Source: Helicostylum pulchrum (lineage: Eukaryota > Mucoromycota > Mucoromycetes > Mucorales > Mucoraceae). Taken from it: a stretch of 64,000 nt of DNA. A program made the position numbers and the translations under genes. Below, piece after piece: positions 36,000 through 47,839 of this stretch. The stretch covers positions 124,001-188,000 of the forward strand of contig JAIXMO010000044.1 in NCBI GenBank assembly GCA_025677825.1. The letters are read 5' to 3'. The notes beneath the pieces are model-generated. The model saw only the letters and a list, made by a program, of their open reading frames with translations. It was not told the origin of the DNA and made no database searches. Positions within the stretch are counted from its first letter, which is position 1. Each line of letters opens with the position of its first letter.

Positions 36000-37846
36000 A
36001 TGACAATTATAGATCCACCAATAAAAGATAATTCAAGTCTTTATAAAGATAAACTATGCATATCGAATGTTGCTGAGTTCAACGACAGTAATTCTGTGAT
36101 AAACGATAAGAACAATTCAGAGACAACAACGTATGTTGATGACGAAAGCATAGATCCGTTTTCTATAAAAGTAAATTCCATTATTTGACATCTATTTTTA
36201 AAAGTCTATTTAACTGACAGACTTGTAGAATAAAATAACTACAAGAAAAAAAGGCTTTATTTTATTCATTGTTGCTTTGCAAGGATTTCTTGGTCCTTTA
36301 ACAAGTTCCATCTACGTAAGTATTTTTTAAAGAAAAGAAAATACATACACTATTTTAAACATAATTCATATAAAAAAAAAGGTGCCTGCTATTGCACAAG
36401 TAAGAGAATCATTCGGTGCTTCGCATACATCTATTAATGCTACCATATCTCTCTACGTATTCACAATGGGTTTAGCGGTAAATAAACGGAAACAATGAAA
36501 AAAAATAAGCGCAACTAAAATATAAATACGTAGCCGTTACTATGGGCCTCACTTTCCGAGCGTCACGGTCGTCGCGCAATATACCTTTTATCTACTTTTT
36601 TATATGTAATATCCACAATCGGATGTGCTTTATCTTACTCTGTATCACTTTTTATAGTTTTAAGAGCATTTCAAGCAATCGGTGCAAGTGCAGCACAAGC
36701 TGTAGGCGCAGGGTACGTATAACAAACAAAACAAAATACAAATGTGATTGAAACTTACCATATATATTTAATGTAGTACAATTACTGATATGTATGATAT
36801 AAATGAACGAGGTAGTGCAATGGGATTGTTTTTAATGGGTCCTTTGGTTGGACCACTTGTTGGACCCATTGCTGGAGGCTTTATTAATGAATGTAAGTAG
36901 TACGTTTTATGGTATTATATTAAACCAAATTACTAATCTGTGTATATGTAGTCTTTGATTGGCGATACATATTTTGGTTTCTTACCGTCATGGGTAGTCT
37001 GGTCTTTTTACTCATCTTATTTTGTTTACCAGAGACATCTTCCATCATGCTTAAAAACCGAGAAAAATTCAAAGAAAAGGGACTTGTAGAAGTCTCGGAT
37101 GTCAAGGAAAGTGCATTTAAAAGTATGTCTAGACCTTTTAAATTTATTATAAAGCCGGCGGTAGCTCTAGCAACTACTCCATATACATTTGCTTACGGAT
37201 TTATGTACTTTGTTATTGCCAGTTTACCTCATCAATTGGTAACGCATTATAACTTTGCTAGCTATCAGATTGGATTAGCGTACTTGGCTAATGGTGTCGG
37301 AAATGCTTTAGGTGCATTGATTTCGGGGAAATTAGCTGATAGAGCACTTCGTGAACCGGATGATCCAGAACTACGTGTCCCTGAACTTAGATTATCTCCC
37401 ATGTGGTTTGGTATTGTGATACTTCCAATTGGTGAACTCGTGTATGGATGGTGTCTGGATTTCAATGTTCATGTTATGGCATGTTTGACAGGTTTATTTT
37501 TATGTATGTATTTCTGTATCATATAACGAAAAAAAAAAAAAATACAAATATTTATGTGTGTTTTTTATTAGTGGGTCTCGGTGTAGGTATTTTACAAACA
37601 CCAAGTAATACATACATTGTTGACTCGTACCAAAAACACTCGGCTTCTGTTATGAGTGCAGCCAATTTATTAAGATGTATATCTGCGGGATTGACACCTT
37701 TGATCGCGCCTACTTTAATTGAACAGATTGGTAATGGTTGGTCTATGACAATATTAGCAGCTCTAAGTATCATGAGCGGTATTTGCATTTTCTGTGTTCA
37801 ACGGTATGGTAAAAAATGGAGACAAAAAGATAAGAATTACTCTTAG
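36000..37846 (+). CDS. MFS transporter, DHA1-like (drug:H+ antiporter type)
   Basis: Major facilitator membrane transporter of about 460-490 residues with 12 predicted helices. Exon 1 (36000-about 36170) is a hydrophilic N-terminus. Later exons begin near 36223, 36382, 36533, 36776, 36952 and 37571. Motif A is ASLSERHGRR (loop 2-3). Motif C is GPLVGPLVGPIAGG in helix 5, characteristic of antiporters. After a charged loop (REKFKEKGLVEVSDVKESAF) the second half carries ISGKLADRAL, the second copy of motif A, and FLVGLGVGILQTPSNTYIVD. This layout matches fungal DHA1 members that export drugs or polyamines. Substrate unknown. One intron lies in the TM region near 37500-37570. Confidence 0.88.
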
Positions 37847-38754
37847 ATTTTTTTTTTATTGTGAAAAAAATAAAATATAGTTATAGAAAAAAAATACCCT
37901 TTTTTGTTTTTATAATAAAGTGGAGTTAATAAAGTGAAGTTAATAATGAATGGAGTCTTTGGTAGAAGGATTATAGCGTACCAAAGTCCAAACATATCTT
38001 TTTTGAAGTACTTTAATATCGTATTTGTCGTACATAAACTTTGTTTTGCTCTTAATATTTAAAGAAATCTGGATACATGTACACGTTCAGAAAAAAAAGC
38101 ATGGCGTATTATTTTTCGCGTACATTTATGGATGTCGGTTGCTTTAAGAAGGACAAATATATGTTTGTATGAATACAAAAATCAAAATAAAAAGAATGGC
38201 CATTTAAAAAAAAAGATGGAGTAAATAGGTTGATTTAGCAGGATAAAAAAAGGGGTTTATTTACTCATATAATCCGTTTACTAATCTTGATGTATTATAC
38301 TAGTATTATACTCGTATTTATAGGTCAGTTAATCATTTTATATATGTACTTGTTTCTCCAACCTATTTCATGTAAGCCTCCTCTTTATGCGAATATTTTA
38401 TTCACTACGCCTTATTATACAATATAGATCACCAATAACTTTTTATTAAGCGGTAAAAACAATCCAATTGTTTCGTCCGAAAAGTTTGTTAAAAAAAATC
38501 TATTTGTTCGCGGAAAATAAGTTTCTTTAATTAATTACTTTATACCGAGCGGTTTTTTTTTACCTAAAAAAAGGGAAGGCTGGATTCAACATATGTTTCT
38601 GAAAAATATATATTCAAATGGGGGGAGAAACATAAAAAAAAAGAGAGACCAAAAAGGTAACAAGTAAACCTTTTTTTAGAAATGAAAGTATTATAAATAT
38701 GGCCATATTTATTTATTTTTTTCTCTTGTTTATTTATCATACTCTGTACTAACA
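37847..38754. other. intergenic; TATA box for the subtilase
   Basis: No coding region seen. A short direct repeat (GTGGAGTTAATAAAGTGAAGTTAATAA, 37920-37946) follows the transporter gene. TATAAATA at 38692-38699, about 55 bp before the subtilase ATG, is the likely core promoter. Confidence 0.5.
38692..38699 (+). promoter_or_regulatory. TATA box of the subtilase gene
   Basis: TATAAATA about 55 bp before the ATG at 38755, the usual distance range for a fungal TATA box. Confidence 0.55.
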
Positions 38755-40419
38755 ATGAAGATTATTCTGTCACTTTCCGCTATTAGCATCTTTGCTAGCA
38801 TTGGTTCCGCTTTGGTTGCCAACCCTGCTGCTCCTAACGTATTAGGAACTAATCCCACACATATTGTCAGGTTGAAAGCTGGAAACCTTAAAAACATTAC
38901 TGGTAAAATAATGGTTATATTTATTATTCGGGGGAGTTTTTTTTTTATCTAATTTTTTTTTAAGGTTTTGAATCTACTTCATTTATTAAGAATCACTTCA
39001 AGACCTTTCAAGGTATGAGGGGAGGTAAATTAGAGGTGATGGGATCGAAAACGATGAATGATTTGGGTCCGGATGCTATGAAGAATATCGATATTGGAAA
39101 AGAATTCAAGGCAGTAGTTGGCTCATTTAACCCTTCGTTTGTCACTTACTTGAGCGCTTTAGAAGATGTTGATTATGTTGAGCCCAATCAAGTGTATAAG
39201 ACTGCTATCTTGCCTTCTACTACTAAACCTAAACCTTATGTGGCTGATACTCATAACAAGACTTCTACACCTCGTCGCAAGTCTTTGATCCGTAAACGTA
39301 ATGTCTATACTCAAGTTAACGTACCTAGTTGGGGTATGGCTCGTATCAATAGACGTAATCGAGGTGACCTTTCATCTTATACAGCAGATGATTCTGCAGG
39401 GTAAATACAATTTTTTTTTCTTCGGAAAGTCTTTTTTTTTTATTAATGATTCTCTATTTTATAGTTCTGGCGTCCACGTTTATATTCTTGATTCTGGTAT
39501 TTATACAGAACATCCAGATTTCGCAGGACGCGCTAGAATGGAAGCAAACTATATTGATTACGAGGACAGTGGAGATTACGCTGGTCACGGTAAAATAACA
39601 ATTCTCTTTTTTAATGCTGTACAAGGAAAAAAAAACTTACGCTATTAATATATATTTTTAGGTACTCACGTAGCAGGTACTATTGGTGGTAATACATATG
39701 GAATTGCAAAGAATACCATTTTACACGGTGTTAAAATCCTTGATCGTAACGGTGATGGTACAACAGCTTCGTTAATTCAAGGTAAAAGGAAACTTGCTTT
39801 TTTTTTTACATTCGAACGATAATTAATTTTTTTTTTTTATAATTATTTAGCTGTTTCTTTTATCACTCAAGTAGCTGAACCAGGTCGTAGTATTATCAAT
39901 CTCTCTCTTACCGGACCAAGATCTCGAGCAATTGATGAAGCACTTTCAATGGCAGTTCAACAACATGGTATTCCAGTCTTTGTATCTGCTGGTAACTCGG
40001 GCGATGACGCATGTGAATATTCTCCATCTGCAAACCCTGATGTATTCGCAGTTGGAGCTTCTAACAAAAATGACGTGGTTCCCAGTTTTTCTTCGTACGG
40101 AAAATGTGTTCGTATGTATGCACCTGGTACGGACATTACAAGTGCTTGGATAGGTGATGAAAGCCATAGTATGGATGGTACAAGGTAATATATAATTGTC
40201 TTTTTTGTTATTGCTTTATTATTAACTCTCTTTTTTTTTGTTAGCATGGCAAACCCACATGTTACTGGTATCGCAGCCATGCTGATGAGTGAGTTTGAAT
40301 TCGGGTCTGCAAACGAGGTTTATGAAGCTTTAATGTCCATTGCTACACACGATACCCTTGACTCACCAAAAGATCATGGCAGAGATGTTGTACTTGCTTA
40401 TAACGGTGCTGACCGCTAA
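38755..40419 (+). CDS. secreted subtilisin-like serine protease (proteinase K type, S8)
   Basis: Six exons (38755-38902, 38965-39400, 39465-39589, 39662-39781, 39851-40184, 40245-40419) encode 445 residues. Residues 1-20 are a signal peptide (MKIILSLSAISIFASIGSAL). An I9 inhibitor propeptide follows (HIVRLKAG to about YVEPNQVYK). A basic stretch with RRKSLIRKRN may be the maturation site. The catalytic domain shows the Asp motif YILDSGI, His motif GHGTHVAGT (split by an intron after GHG), oxyanion Asn in SAGNSGDD, and Ser motif GTSMANPH. The triad is complete, so an active endopeptidase exported for protein digestion is expected. Length fits proteinase K/cerevisin relatives (380-500). No ER-retention or GPI signal was seen. 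Confidence 0.96.
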
Positions 40420-40697
40420 AAAAAAACCACAGAAACAGTTCCTTTTAGAATACTATATATCTCTCTTTTTTAAAAAAATAAAAATAAAATAAACTCTAAA
40501 ACATTTACATGCTAATTAAGATTCCCATGTTATGACGGAATTATTACCTTATTTTAATGTAGAGTTGACCTTGTTTTCGGAAAAAACATAGTCCTGATAG
40601 CCCTTTCACATTTCTCTCTCTATAAAATAGCAAGTTTTTGTTTTGTTTATTATTTTCTTTTTCTTTCTGTATACTAAATATATTTGATATATAAAAA
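40420..40697. other. intergenic with poly(A)-like signals
   Basis: ATAAAAATAAAATAAAC (40478-40494) after the subtilase gene is a likely poly(A) region. The T/C-rich stretch 40630-40665 before the decarboxylase start is a likely promoter. Confidence 0.4.
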
Positions 40698-42934
40698 ATG
40701 GTTTTTCTTTCAAACGCAATTTCGGATGGTAAGTTCATACATGTAAAATTTTAAAATAAAAAGGCGGGTGCCAAGGATATTGACATTTTCGATGCAGCCC
40801 GTATTAATGAAGCCAAAGATGAGGAGACTACAATTTACGGAACTCGTTGGGCTGCTAACGATATACCAAAGTAAAGTTTTTATATTGGTGATTTTTTCTT
40901 TCGTTTACTGATAATTTTTTTTATAGATATGAAATGCCAGAGGTTTGTGTATAAATTTCATGCATTTTTAAAAAAATCAACAAACTAATATTTAAACTAC
41001 GGTATAATAGGGAGAAATGCCAGCTAGTAAGTTTAGGAAAAAGAAACCCCTACCATTGACCAATACTAACTAACTAACTATTAAAATATATAGATGTCGC
41101 CTACCGTTTAATTAAGGATGAAATTGCCGTAAGTTTCATATTGATGTATAAAAATTCAGTTTCTATACTTATCTTTTTTTGATGTAGTTGGATGGAACTC
41201 CTGCTTTAAATCTTGCTAGTTTTGTTACCACTTTTATGGAAGACGAAGCAGAGAAATTAATGACGGAAAATTTATCAAAGAACTTTATTGATTTTGAAGA
41301 ATATCCTCAAACTGCAGAGCTCTCTGTAAGTTTATTAAAAATAAAATAAAATATAACGTATAATAAATATTTATCTAATATTGCATCTTAAAAATTTCTA
41401 GAATCGATGCGTTAACATTATTGCTCGTTTGTTTAATGCACCTATGGACGATCCCAATGCCGAAGCGTTAGGTTGTTCTGCAGTTGGATCTTCAGAAGCA
41501 ATTATTTTGGGAACTTTGGCTATGAAACACAGATGGCAAAACGCTAGAAAGGCAAAGGGATTACCTCACGATAAGCCCAACATGATTATGGGTTCTAACG
41601 TTCAAGTTGCTTGGCACAAAGCAACGAAATATCTTGATATTGAAAGTCGTGAAGTACCCATAACTAGAGACTTATTGTATATGGACCCTAAAAAGGCTAT
41701 TGAATTGGTTGATGAAAACACTATTGGTATATGTTCTATTTTAGGATCTACAGTAAAGTTTTTATAAAACATGTCATGTTCGGTTTGTTTTTATTAGCTA
41801 ATCTTTTTTATTATTAGTATACTGGACATTATGAAGATGTCAGTGCTCTTAACGAATTATTAGAAGCTAAATGTAAGGAAACTGGGTTCGATATTGGTAT
41901 TCACGTTGATGCTGCTAGGTAATATAAATTATTATTATTATTATTATTATTATTTTGGCCGCTAAACCGGGTACACATTTTTTTAGTGGTGGTTTTATCG
42001 CTCCTTTTGTTACACCAGAATTAGTTTGGGATTTCAGACTTTCAAGAGTACATTCTATTAATGTTTCTGGTCACAAGTATGGTTTGACTTATCCTGGTAT
42101 TGGATGGGCTATATGGAGAGGCAGAGATTATCTTCCCGAAGATCTTATCTTTTATGTTAATTACCTTGGATCAAACCAAGTATGGCATTTATGGTTTCAT
42201 ATATATAAGCTCTTTTTTTATTGTTATTATTCTAACATATTATATATATAGGCTTCGTTCACTTTTAACTTTAGCAAAGGGGCTTCCAACATTATTGCTC
42301 AATACTATGTTCTTATCCGACTCGGAAAATCTGGGTTCACACATATTATGAAAAACTTGGTTAGTAATGCAGATTATTTAGCTCAGGAATTGGAAAAAAT
42401 GGGAATTTTCACTATTCTTAGTGAAAGAGGTGGAAAAGGTGTACCACTTGTTGCATTTAAGCTTACAAAAGAACATCAATTCGATGAAGTAAGTATTAAA
42501 GACTTACAGCAACAAAAAAATACTAATATCTAATATGTTGCTAGTTTGATCTTTCCGCTAAACTTCGTGAACGTGGATGGATTGTTCCTGCTTACACAAT
42601 GTCTCATGCTCTAGAAGATATGAAGTTGGCTCGTGTTGTAGTTCGTGAAGACTTTTCTCGTAATCGTATGGAGATTTTAATTCGTGATATTAAAACTGCA
42701 GTAGATGTTTTGGAAAGCCTAGATAAGAAAGAGCTCGAAGCCCATCGGTAAGTAAATTGAATCATGCCATATTATATGTCGTTCTATATACTTATATATA
42801 ATTTTAGTAAAAATCGTCATACTAGTGCTAGACACCATCATCGTGGAAGTATATCTATTGATAAAGATCATGATGCTAAGCATAAGAAGAATAACGAAAA
42901 GTGTAAAGCAAAAGAAGCACCTGGTGTTTGCTAA
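40698..42934 (+). CDS. glutamate decarboxylase (PLP-dependent)
   Basis: Converts glutamate to GABA with pyridoxal phosphate, in the cytosol. Conserved group II decarboxylase blocks in order: MPEGEMP then [48 protein letters not shown] (cofactor phosphate region), [27 protein letters not shown] (Asp and Ala bracketing PLP), SGHKYG (the Lys that binds PLP) and GIGWAIWR. The C-terminal tail is basic and His/Lys-rich ([14 protein letters not shown]). The gene has about 11 exons. Two are 16 nt (40927-40942, 41011-41026) and one is 35 nt (41094-41128). The ATG at 40698 is the best start, but the exon 1/2 phase was not reconciled, so the first dozen residues are unsure. Other exon starts: about 41189, 41401, 41819, 41987, 42252, 42545 and 42809. 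Confidence 0.93.
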
Positions 42935-43473
42935 AGTAAAACTTTTATAATAATAATAATAATAAAAAAACGTTTATTTCTTATCAAGAAGAGATGTAGT
43001 TATTATATTTTTCCTTTTTTAAAATTGAGATAACACGCATGATGAATAGTTAGTTACATCGATTCTATTTACAGTCAAGTACGATATAAATTTAATAGCT
43101 GCTTAGCACCTATCAAATTGAGTTTATCTCCGTCTCGCTGATCAAGAAAATCATGGTTCCTGTAAGGTACGTTCATATTAAGTACCTTTTTGTTGTTGTT
43201 TATCAACTGGTTATTAATGATACACAAACAACTCTTACTTGATTAAAATGGGTTCCATTTTATTAATCTTGTTCAAAACTTGTTTTAACACCGTAAGAAA
43301 AAATCAGGTTTAGGAGGGATACTAAAGTAGTGATACAAATTGAGTGTTATTTTTCCGTGTGGGTTAACATTAAAGATTATGCTCGGAAGTATTTCAATGA
43401 TTTACACATATAAAATGGTTGTTTGCGGATATTACAGTTTTAGGAAGTAGCACGAGATGAAAATGTAGCATTT

Positions 43474-43495
43474 TGTGTGTGTGTGTGTGTGTGTG
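43474..43495 (+). repeat. (GT)n microsatellite
   Basis: Uninterrupted GT run of about 11 units in the convergent intergenic region. Confidence 0.9.
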
Positions 43496-43805
43496 CATCG
43501 GCTGTCTAGGGTAACACATATCTTTGCATGTTTTTTTAATATATAACGTGATGTAGTACTTATCGACGCACAGATTCTACTGGCGTGATGTTACTGCAGA
43601 AAAAAAAAGGAAAAAACGCATGTGATAAATTTAGGTTTGCATACAACAGATAAATAAAAAAAGTATCGAATGGTTCTTGTTGAATGTAAATAAACAACAA
43701 CGAAGAAAACATGAGTTTATTGATATAGTATACATGTATAGAATGATATTTATAAAAAAAGAAAAAAGGTATACGGGGAAAAAAAGGAAAAGAATGGTTG
43801 ATTCT

Positions 43806-43810
<5 letters not shown>

Positions 43811-43838
<28 letters not shown>
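43811..43838 (+). repeat. (TG)n microsatellite
   Basis: Uninterrupted TG run of about 14 units close to the 3' end of the Mgm101 gene. Confidence 0.9.
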
Positions 43839-43840
<2 letters not shown>

Positions 43841-43905
43841 AATACAGTGAGGTTATGCCAGTGAAAGTTATGTACAAATAGATCTAACGCTGTAGCTTAG
43901 ATTTT

Positions 43906-45300
43906 TTATGTCAAAACGGACGAGTGGTGATGTGGATAATGTATAGCGCGCTTTTCTTCTAATTGATCTTGTTCGTCTTTAATGACGGTAGTAACAAATT
44001 TGAGGAATACAAGGAATAGAATGATGGAATGAAGAACCATAGTTTATTTGATGATACAAAAAAAAAAGTGAGAAAGTAAAAGTAATAGTAAAAAGAAAAA
44101 AAAGAAATATTGTAATGTGCTGGATCAGTTTTTTTTTTTTATATGTGCAGAAAAAAAAAGCACGCGCCATATCAAATTTAATTTTCTTTATAAGGATATT
44201 CTATGTATTTTTTTAAAATTAAACGACTGTTGCAGCAGAAAAAATACGTCAAAAAAAGTGCTTACCTAAAACATCATCCTTCTTTCTCCATAACTTCTTC
44301 TTCTTCTTTGTAGCTACATGCTCTGCCCATACTTCTACACCGTATTTCTTTTTATATTTACGAATAAACACGGGATCCCTGTGAATATATATGAATATAA
44401 TGTATATACGTTTTTTTTAGTAATGTGATATTTGTGTAAACTCTATTTGTTTTTTTTACCATAACTCGGATGCAATGCCTAAATCTTTACAACAACGCAT
44501 TAAAGCATTACTTTTACAACCTTCTGAAGCAGTAGGTAATCCAGAGATATCAAAGTAATCTTGTTCTCCTCTTGCTTGTGAAACGAAACGACCGTTACAG
44601 ATTAATGCATATTCACGTGAAATGTTCTTTGGTGAAATGGTATGTTCTCCACGCGGTGCCAATCCCCATCCACCAGGTCCAAATGATTTATTTAATATAC
44701 GTCTGTACTTAATCTCTGGTAAATAAATCAAACCATCTATCATTTCGTACTTTAGTATGCATATATGTATCAGCTTGTGTTATCATTTATTTACCTGGTT
44801 TAATTTCAATATCATCAGGGTTAATAGGTGCCATCAAAATGTCTTCTGCTTCTTTAGAAAATCTTTCAGTTGAAAGACCATAATAGGATGCCGACCAATT
44901 ATGTCCCATATCTTGCGGTGGTTCTTCTGATAGTGTCTCTGATGGTGTGTCAAATTGTTTTGTGGTGGGAAACTTATCCACTACATTTGCAGTAACTGAG
45001 ATTCCTTCGTTGATAATAGGCTTTTCAATTTCCTTAAAAATAGGATTTTCTACAATTTTTGTTATGGGTTTCTCTACTGTTTTCTCTGTCTTGACTTTTG
45101 ATATATTGTTACTATAAGGCGTAAAACTCTCCTTTTTAGCGACTTTAACAAATCTACTTGTGGCTACAGAACGGCTCTATATATGTTCTTCTGTAAATAA
45201 CGTTTTTTTTTTTTTTGTTCTTTTCTTTTTATTAGGTACTTACCCATTGTAAATTAGTAGGCTTAGCTACAACTCTTCTCAAACCAGCAAATGCTTGCAT
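43906..45300 (-). CDS. MGM101: Mgm101, mitochondrial genome maintenance protein
   Basis: Rad52-like single-strand annealing protein of mitochondrial nucleoids, needed to keep mtDNA. Exon 1 begins at 45300 ([19 protein letters not shown], a basic, non-acidic presequence that fits mitochondrial import). A Ser/Lys-rich linker follows, then the conserved core: [68 protein letters not shown] and the signature [22 protein letters not shown]. After another intron comes [18 protein letters not shown] and [16 protein letters not shown]. The last intron is inferred: donor at 44264, acceptor near 43977, adding an exon (43976-43906) that ends [10 protein letters not shown]. Without it the frame stops at 44249. 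The core is certain; the last exon is tentative. Confidence 0.92.
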
Positions 45301-46589
45301 TGTTTTTAAAAAGAAAAGGGGGGATTTGTAAAAAAAGAAAACAAACTGGTTTATTTTTTTACTACGGGAAAGCTGGGTGTCAAGAAGGAAAACCTGTCAC
45401 GATTACTTAATAACTGATTGGTTGTACGTCAAAATTACTTATGAAAATACGTGAAATATTTCCTTTACTCGCAAGAAAGAACTGCTAAATACATTCTGTT
45501 GTTACAAAAGTTGATTAAATATGTCCTCTAAAGTATTCAAGGTTTATTTTTTTGAAAAGAAATGGTATTCAAATAATTTAACCATACGCTTTATGATAAG
45601 TCATTAGCCTTTGAAGCCATTGATGATTAATGCAGAAAGGAACTTGCAGCTGGATGATAATATGTGATTGGCTTAGGGGTAATTATTTATCCAGATAATA
45701 AAAATGAAAAGTTGGCATTTTGATTAAAGGTTTTTTGTTTAATTAATTTATTAGATACATGTTCTATAGCAAATAATAGCTGTTTGAGATATGTATTTAA
45801 TAACTATTGAACAATGAAAACTACTTTTTCTCTCCGTATTTTTTTAAATTTTTCTACTTTTTACTTATTTCTAAACTTGTCAACCCTTTTGATATTTTTT
45901 GGAAAAAAAGGTGGATGCTTTGAAATTACTCCCGATACACATTGATCTTCTTTGTGACAAAAAAAATGATAATAAATTGCTCTTTTATACCCTTTTAATC
46001 CATCTAAATTAATATTTTTATGTCTAAAACTGAGTGAGCAAGCAATGTTTGAAAGTAACTTTTTTTACTCGCGAAACCGCTTAATTTCTGTGGCTTGTCT
46101 GTTTTAAACGCGTTTTTATTTTTCGTAGCGTGTTTATTCACTCAGTTTTGGTCATACAAACTTCTTTTATGCATAGTATAAAGAGCTATAAAAGGGCTGT
46201 AACTTTGGTTATAATAAGCAGTAGTATCAGCAAAGTACATTTCATGTAATCGCGAAAATTAAAAAAATCGGTAAAATCACGTCGCGAAAATAAAGTGGTT
46301 TTTTTGTCCGCGGATTAGAAGTGACTAATCGAGCACTCTATTATCATTGTTTTTTTGGATAAAGAAAGTCAAAACGGACTCAGAGTAATAGCGAAACATT
46401 CGTGATTTTTGGCCTAAAAATTAAAGGAGTTGACCTTCAAAAATGAAAACTGAAACAAAAGTATGTTTATAAAAGTAGGAAAGCAACGACTACCTTTCCA
46501 AACACATAAAATTCCGGTCTTTAAAAAATCTGTAGTAGGAGGACACATATTTTCCATTTTTTTTCTCTCTCTTTTATATTTACGAAAAT
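45301..46589. promoter_or_regulatory. divergent region with CGCGAAA cluster (Mgm101 / DUF2461 gene)
   Basis: About 1.3 kb between divergent starts. It contains CGCGAAA at 46070-46076, 46251-46257 and 46283-46289, all on the plus strand. AAACGCGTTT is at 46106-46115 and TATAAAAGGG at 46187-46196. The first motifs match the yeast SCB core (CRCGAAA) and the second the MCB core (ACGCGT), bound by SBF and MBF in cell-cycle-regulated promoters. A 12-bp inverted repeat (AAAACTGAGTGA near 46026, TCACTCAGTTTT near 46138) flanks part of it. No coding region was supported. Confidence 0.5.
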
Positions 46590-47783
46590 ATGGTATCTGT
46601 ACGTAAGAGAAAGCAAGGTAAAACAAAAACAAAAGTTTTAATACCTTCCTCTGCTTTTTTTTTAAAAAAAACTTTATAAATAATATATATTTTAGTCACT
46701 TACAACGATAGCGACAGTGACTTTATGAGCGATGAGGAAGTGCGTAGTCAACCTAGCGACAATAAACCGAAGACAGCACAATCAGTACAGACATCCAAAA
46801 CTAAAGCAGCATCCAAGAAGAGAGTAGCAGCCAAACAAGAAAAGGAAGTAAAGACGAAAAAAAAGGCAAAGACAAAAGAAGATAGTGATGTCGAAAGTCA
46901 AAAAGAAAAAGAGGTTACAACAAATAAAAAAAAGGCAAAAGCCCAAGAAGAAGAAGAAGAAGAAGAAGAAGAAGAAGAAGAAGAAGAAGAAGAAGCAGAA
47001 GCAGAGGAAGATAGCGGTAGCGATACAGAAGTTGTATACTCTAAAAACTCAGCAAAGAAATCAATGTTGGTTATTCAACATCCTGAAGGAAGTCCGTTTC
47101 CAGACGCTATTTCACCTCTAACAATGGAATTCCTTGCAGGACTTGCAGAAAATAATAATCGTGAATATATGCACTTTCATTCAAAGGAATGGGTAGCTGT
47201 AAAGAAAGATTTTATCGATTTTTGTGGATTAATAATGTCAGAATTACATCAAGTAGATCCTACTGTATGCGTAGAAGAACCTAAACACGCCATGTACAGA
47301 CAAAACCGCGATTTAAGATTTTCTAATGATAAACGACCCTACAAGAATTACTTGTCCGCTTCATTTTCACCTGAAGGTCGTAAATTCGTACGTGCAGGAT
47401 ATTTCTTATCGATTGAACCTAACAATAAGACAATGATTGCAGCAGGCATTTGGCAGCCAAATAAAGAAATGTTGCAAAGTCTACGTGATAATATTGTTAG
47501 TAATGGCGATTTGATTAGAGAAGCTTTATCTACCGATGCAATTAAAGATATATTTGATGGTAAATTTGGAAAGGATATTTTAGAAACAAGCGATAAACTA
47601 AAAGTGGCACCAAAGGGTATATCAAAGCACCACCCAGAAATCGAATTATTAAGATTTAAAAGTTTTGCTGTATCTAAAAGATTTACGGATCAAGAAGTAA
47701 TGAGTGCTGGATTTTTGGATAAAGCAATGGATGTTTTTGAAGCACTGGTCCCATTTGTAGCGGTTATTAACTCATTGGTTTAA
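46590..47783 (+). CDS. DUF2461 family protein with acidic N-terminal extension
   Basis: Exon 1 is 28 nt (46590-46617) and exon 2 is 46696-47783, giving 371 residues. The N-terminal 110 residues are disordered, Lys/Glu-rich, with a (GAA)n-encoded Glu run of about 18 (46944-46997). The rest is a full DUF2461 (TIGR02453) domain: ISPLTMEFLAGLAENNNREY, KEWVAVKKDFIDF, RDLRFSNDKRPYKNYLSASF, GYFLSIEPNNKTMIAAGIW. The family is widespread in bacteria and fungi, and its biochemical role is not established. The charged N-terminus (VRKRKQVTYNDSDSD start) suggests a nuclear protein, inferred. The gene converges with the XPB-like gene at 56 bp. Confidence 0.9.
46944..46997 (+). repeat. (GAA)n coding microsatellite
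   Basis: GAAGAAGAA... run encoding about 18 Glu in the DUF2461 protein. The shifted frame produces a false poly-Lys ORF. Confidence 0.9.
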
Positions 47784-47839
47784 AATAATAAAAAAATAAT
47801 AGTACATATTATATTCTTTTTTATTATTATTATAATTAT

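Larger units (their letters stand above)
42935..43905. other. intergenic with two GT microsatellites
   Basis: About 970 bp between the decarboxylase stop and the probable 3' end of the Mgm101 gene, convergent. It holds GT runs at 43474-43495 and 43811-43838. No tRNA or coding region supported. Confidence 0.5.

Noticed and set aside
46026..46149. 12-bp inverted repeat AAAACTGAGTGA / TCACTCAGTTTT as ends of a mobile element
   Set aside because: Too short, no flanking duplication and contents look regulatory.
46885..47121. Shifted-frame ORF with a long poly-Lys run
   Set aside because: Produced by the GAA microsatellite read out of frame inside the DUF2461 gene.
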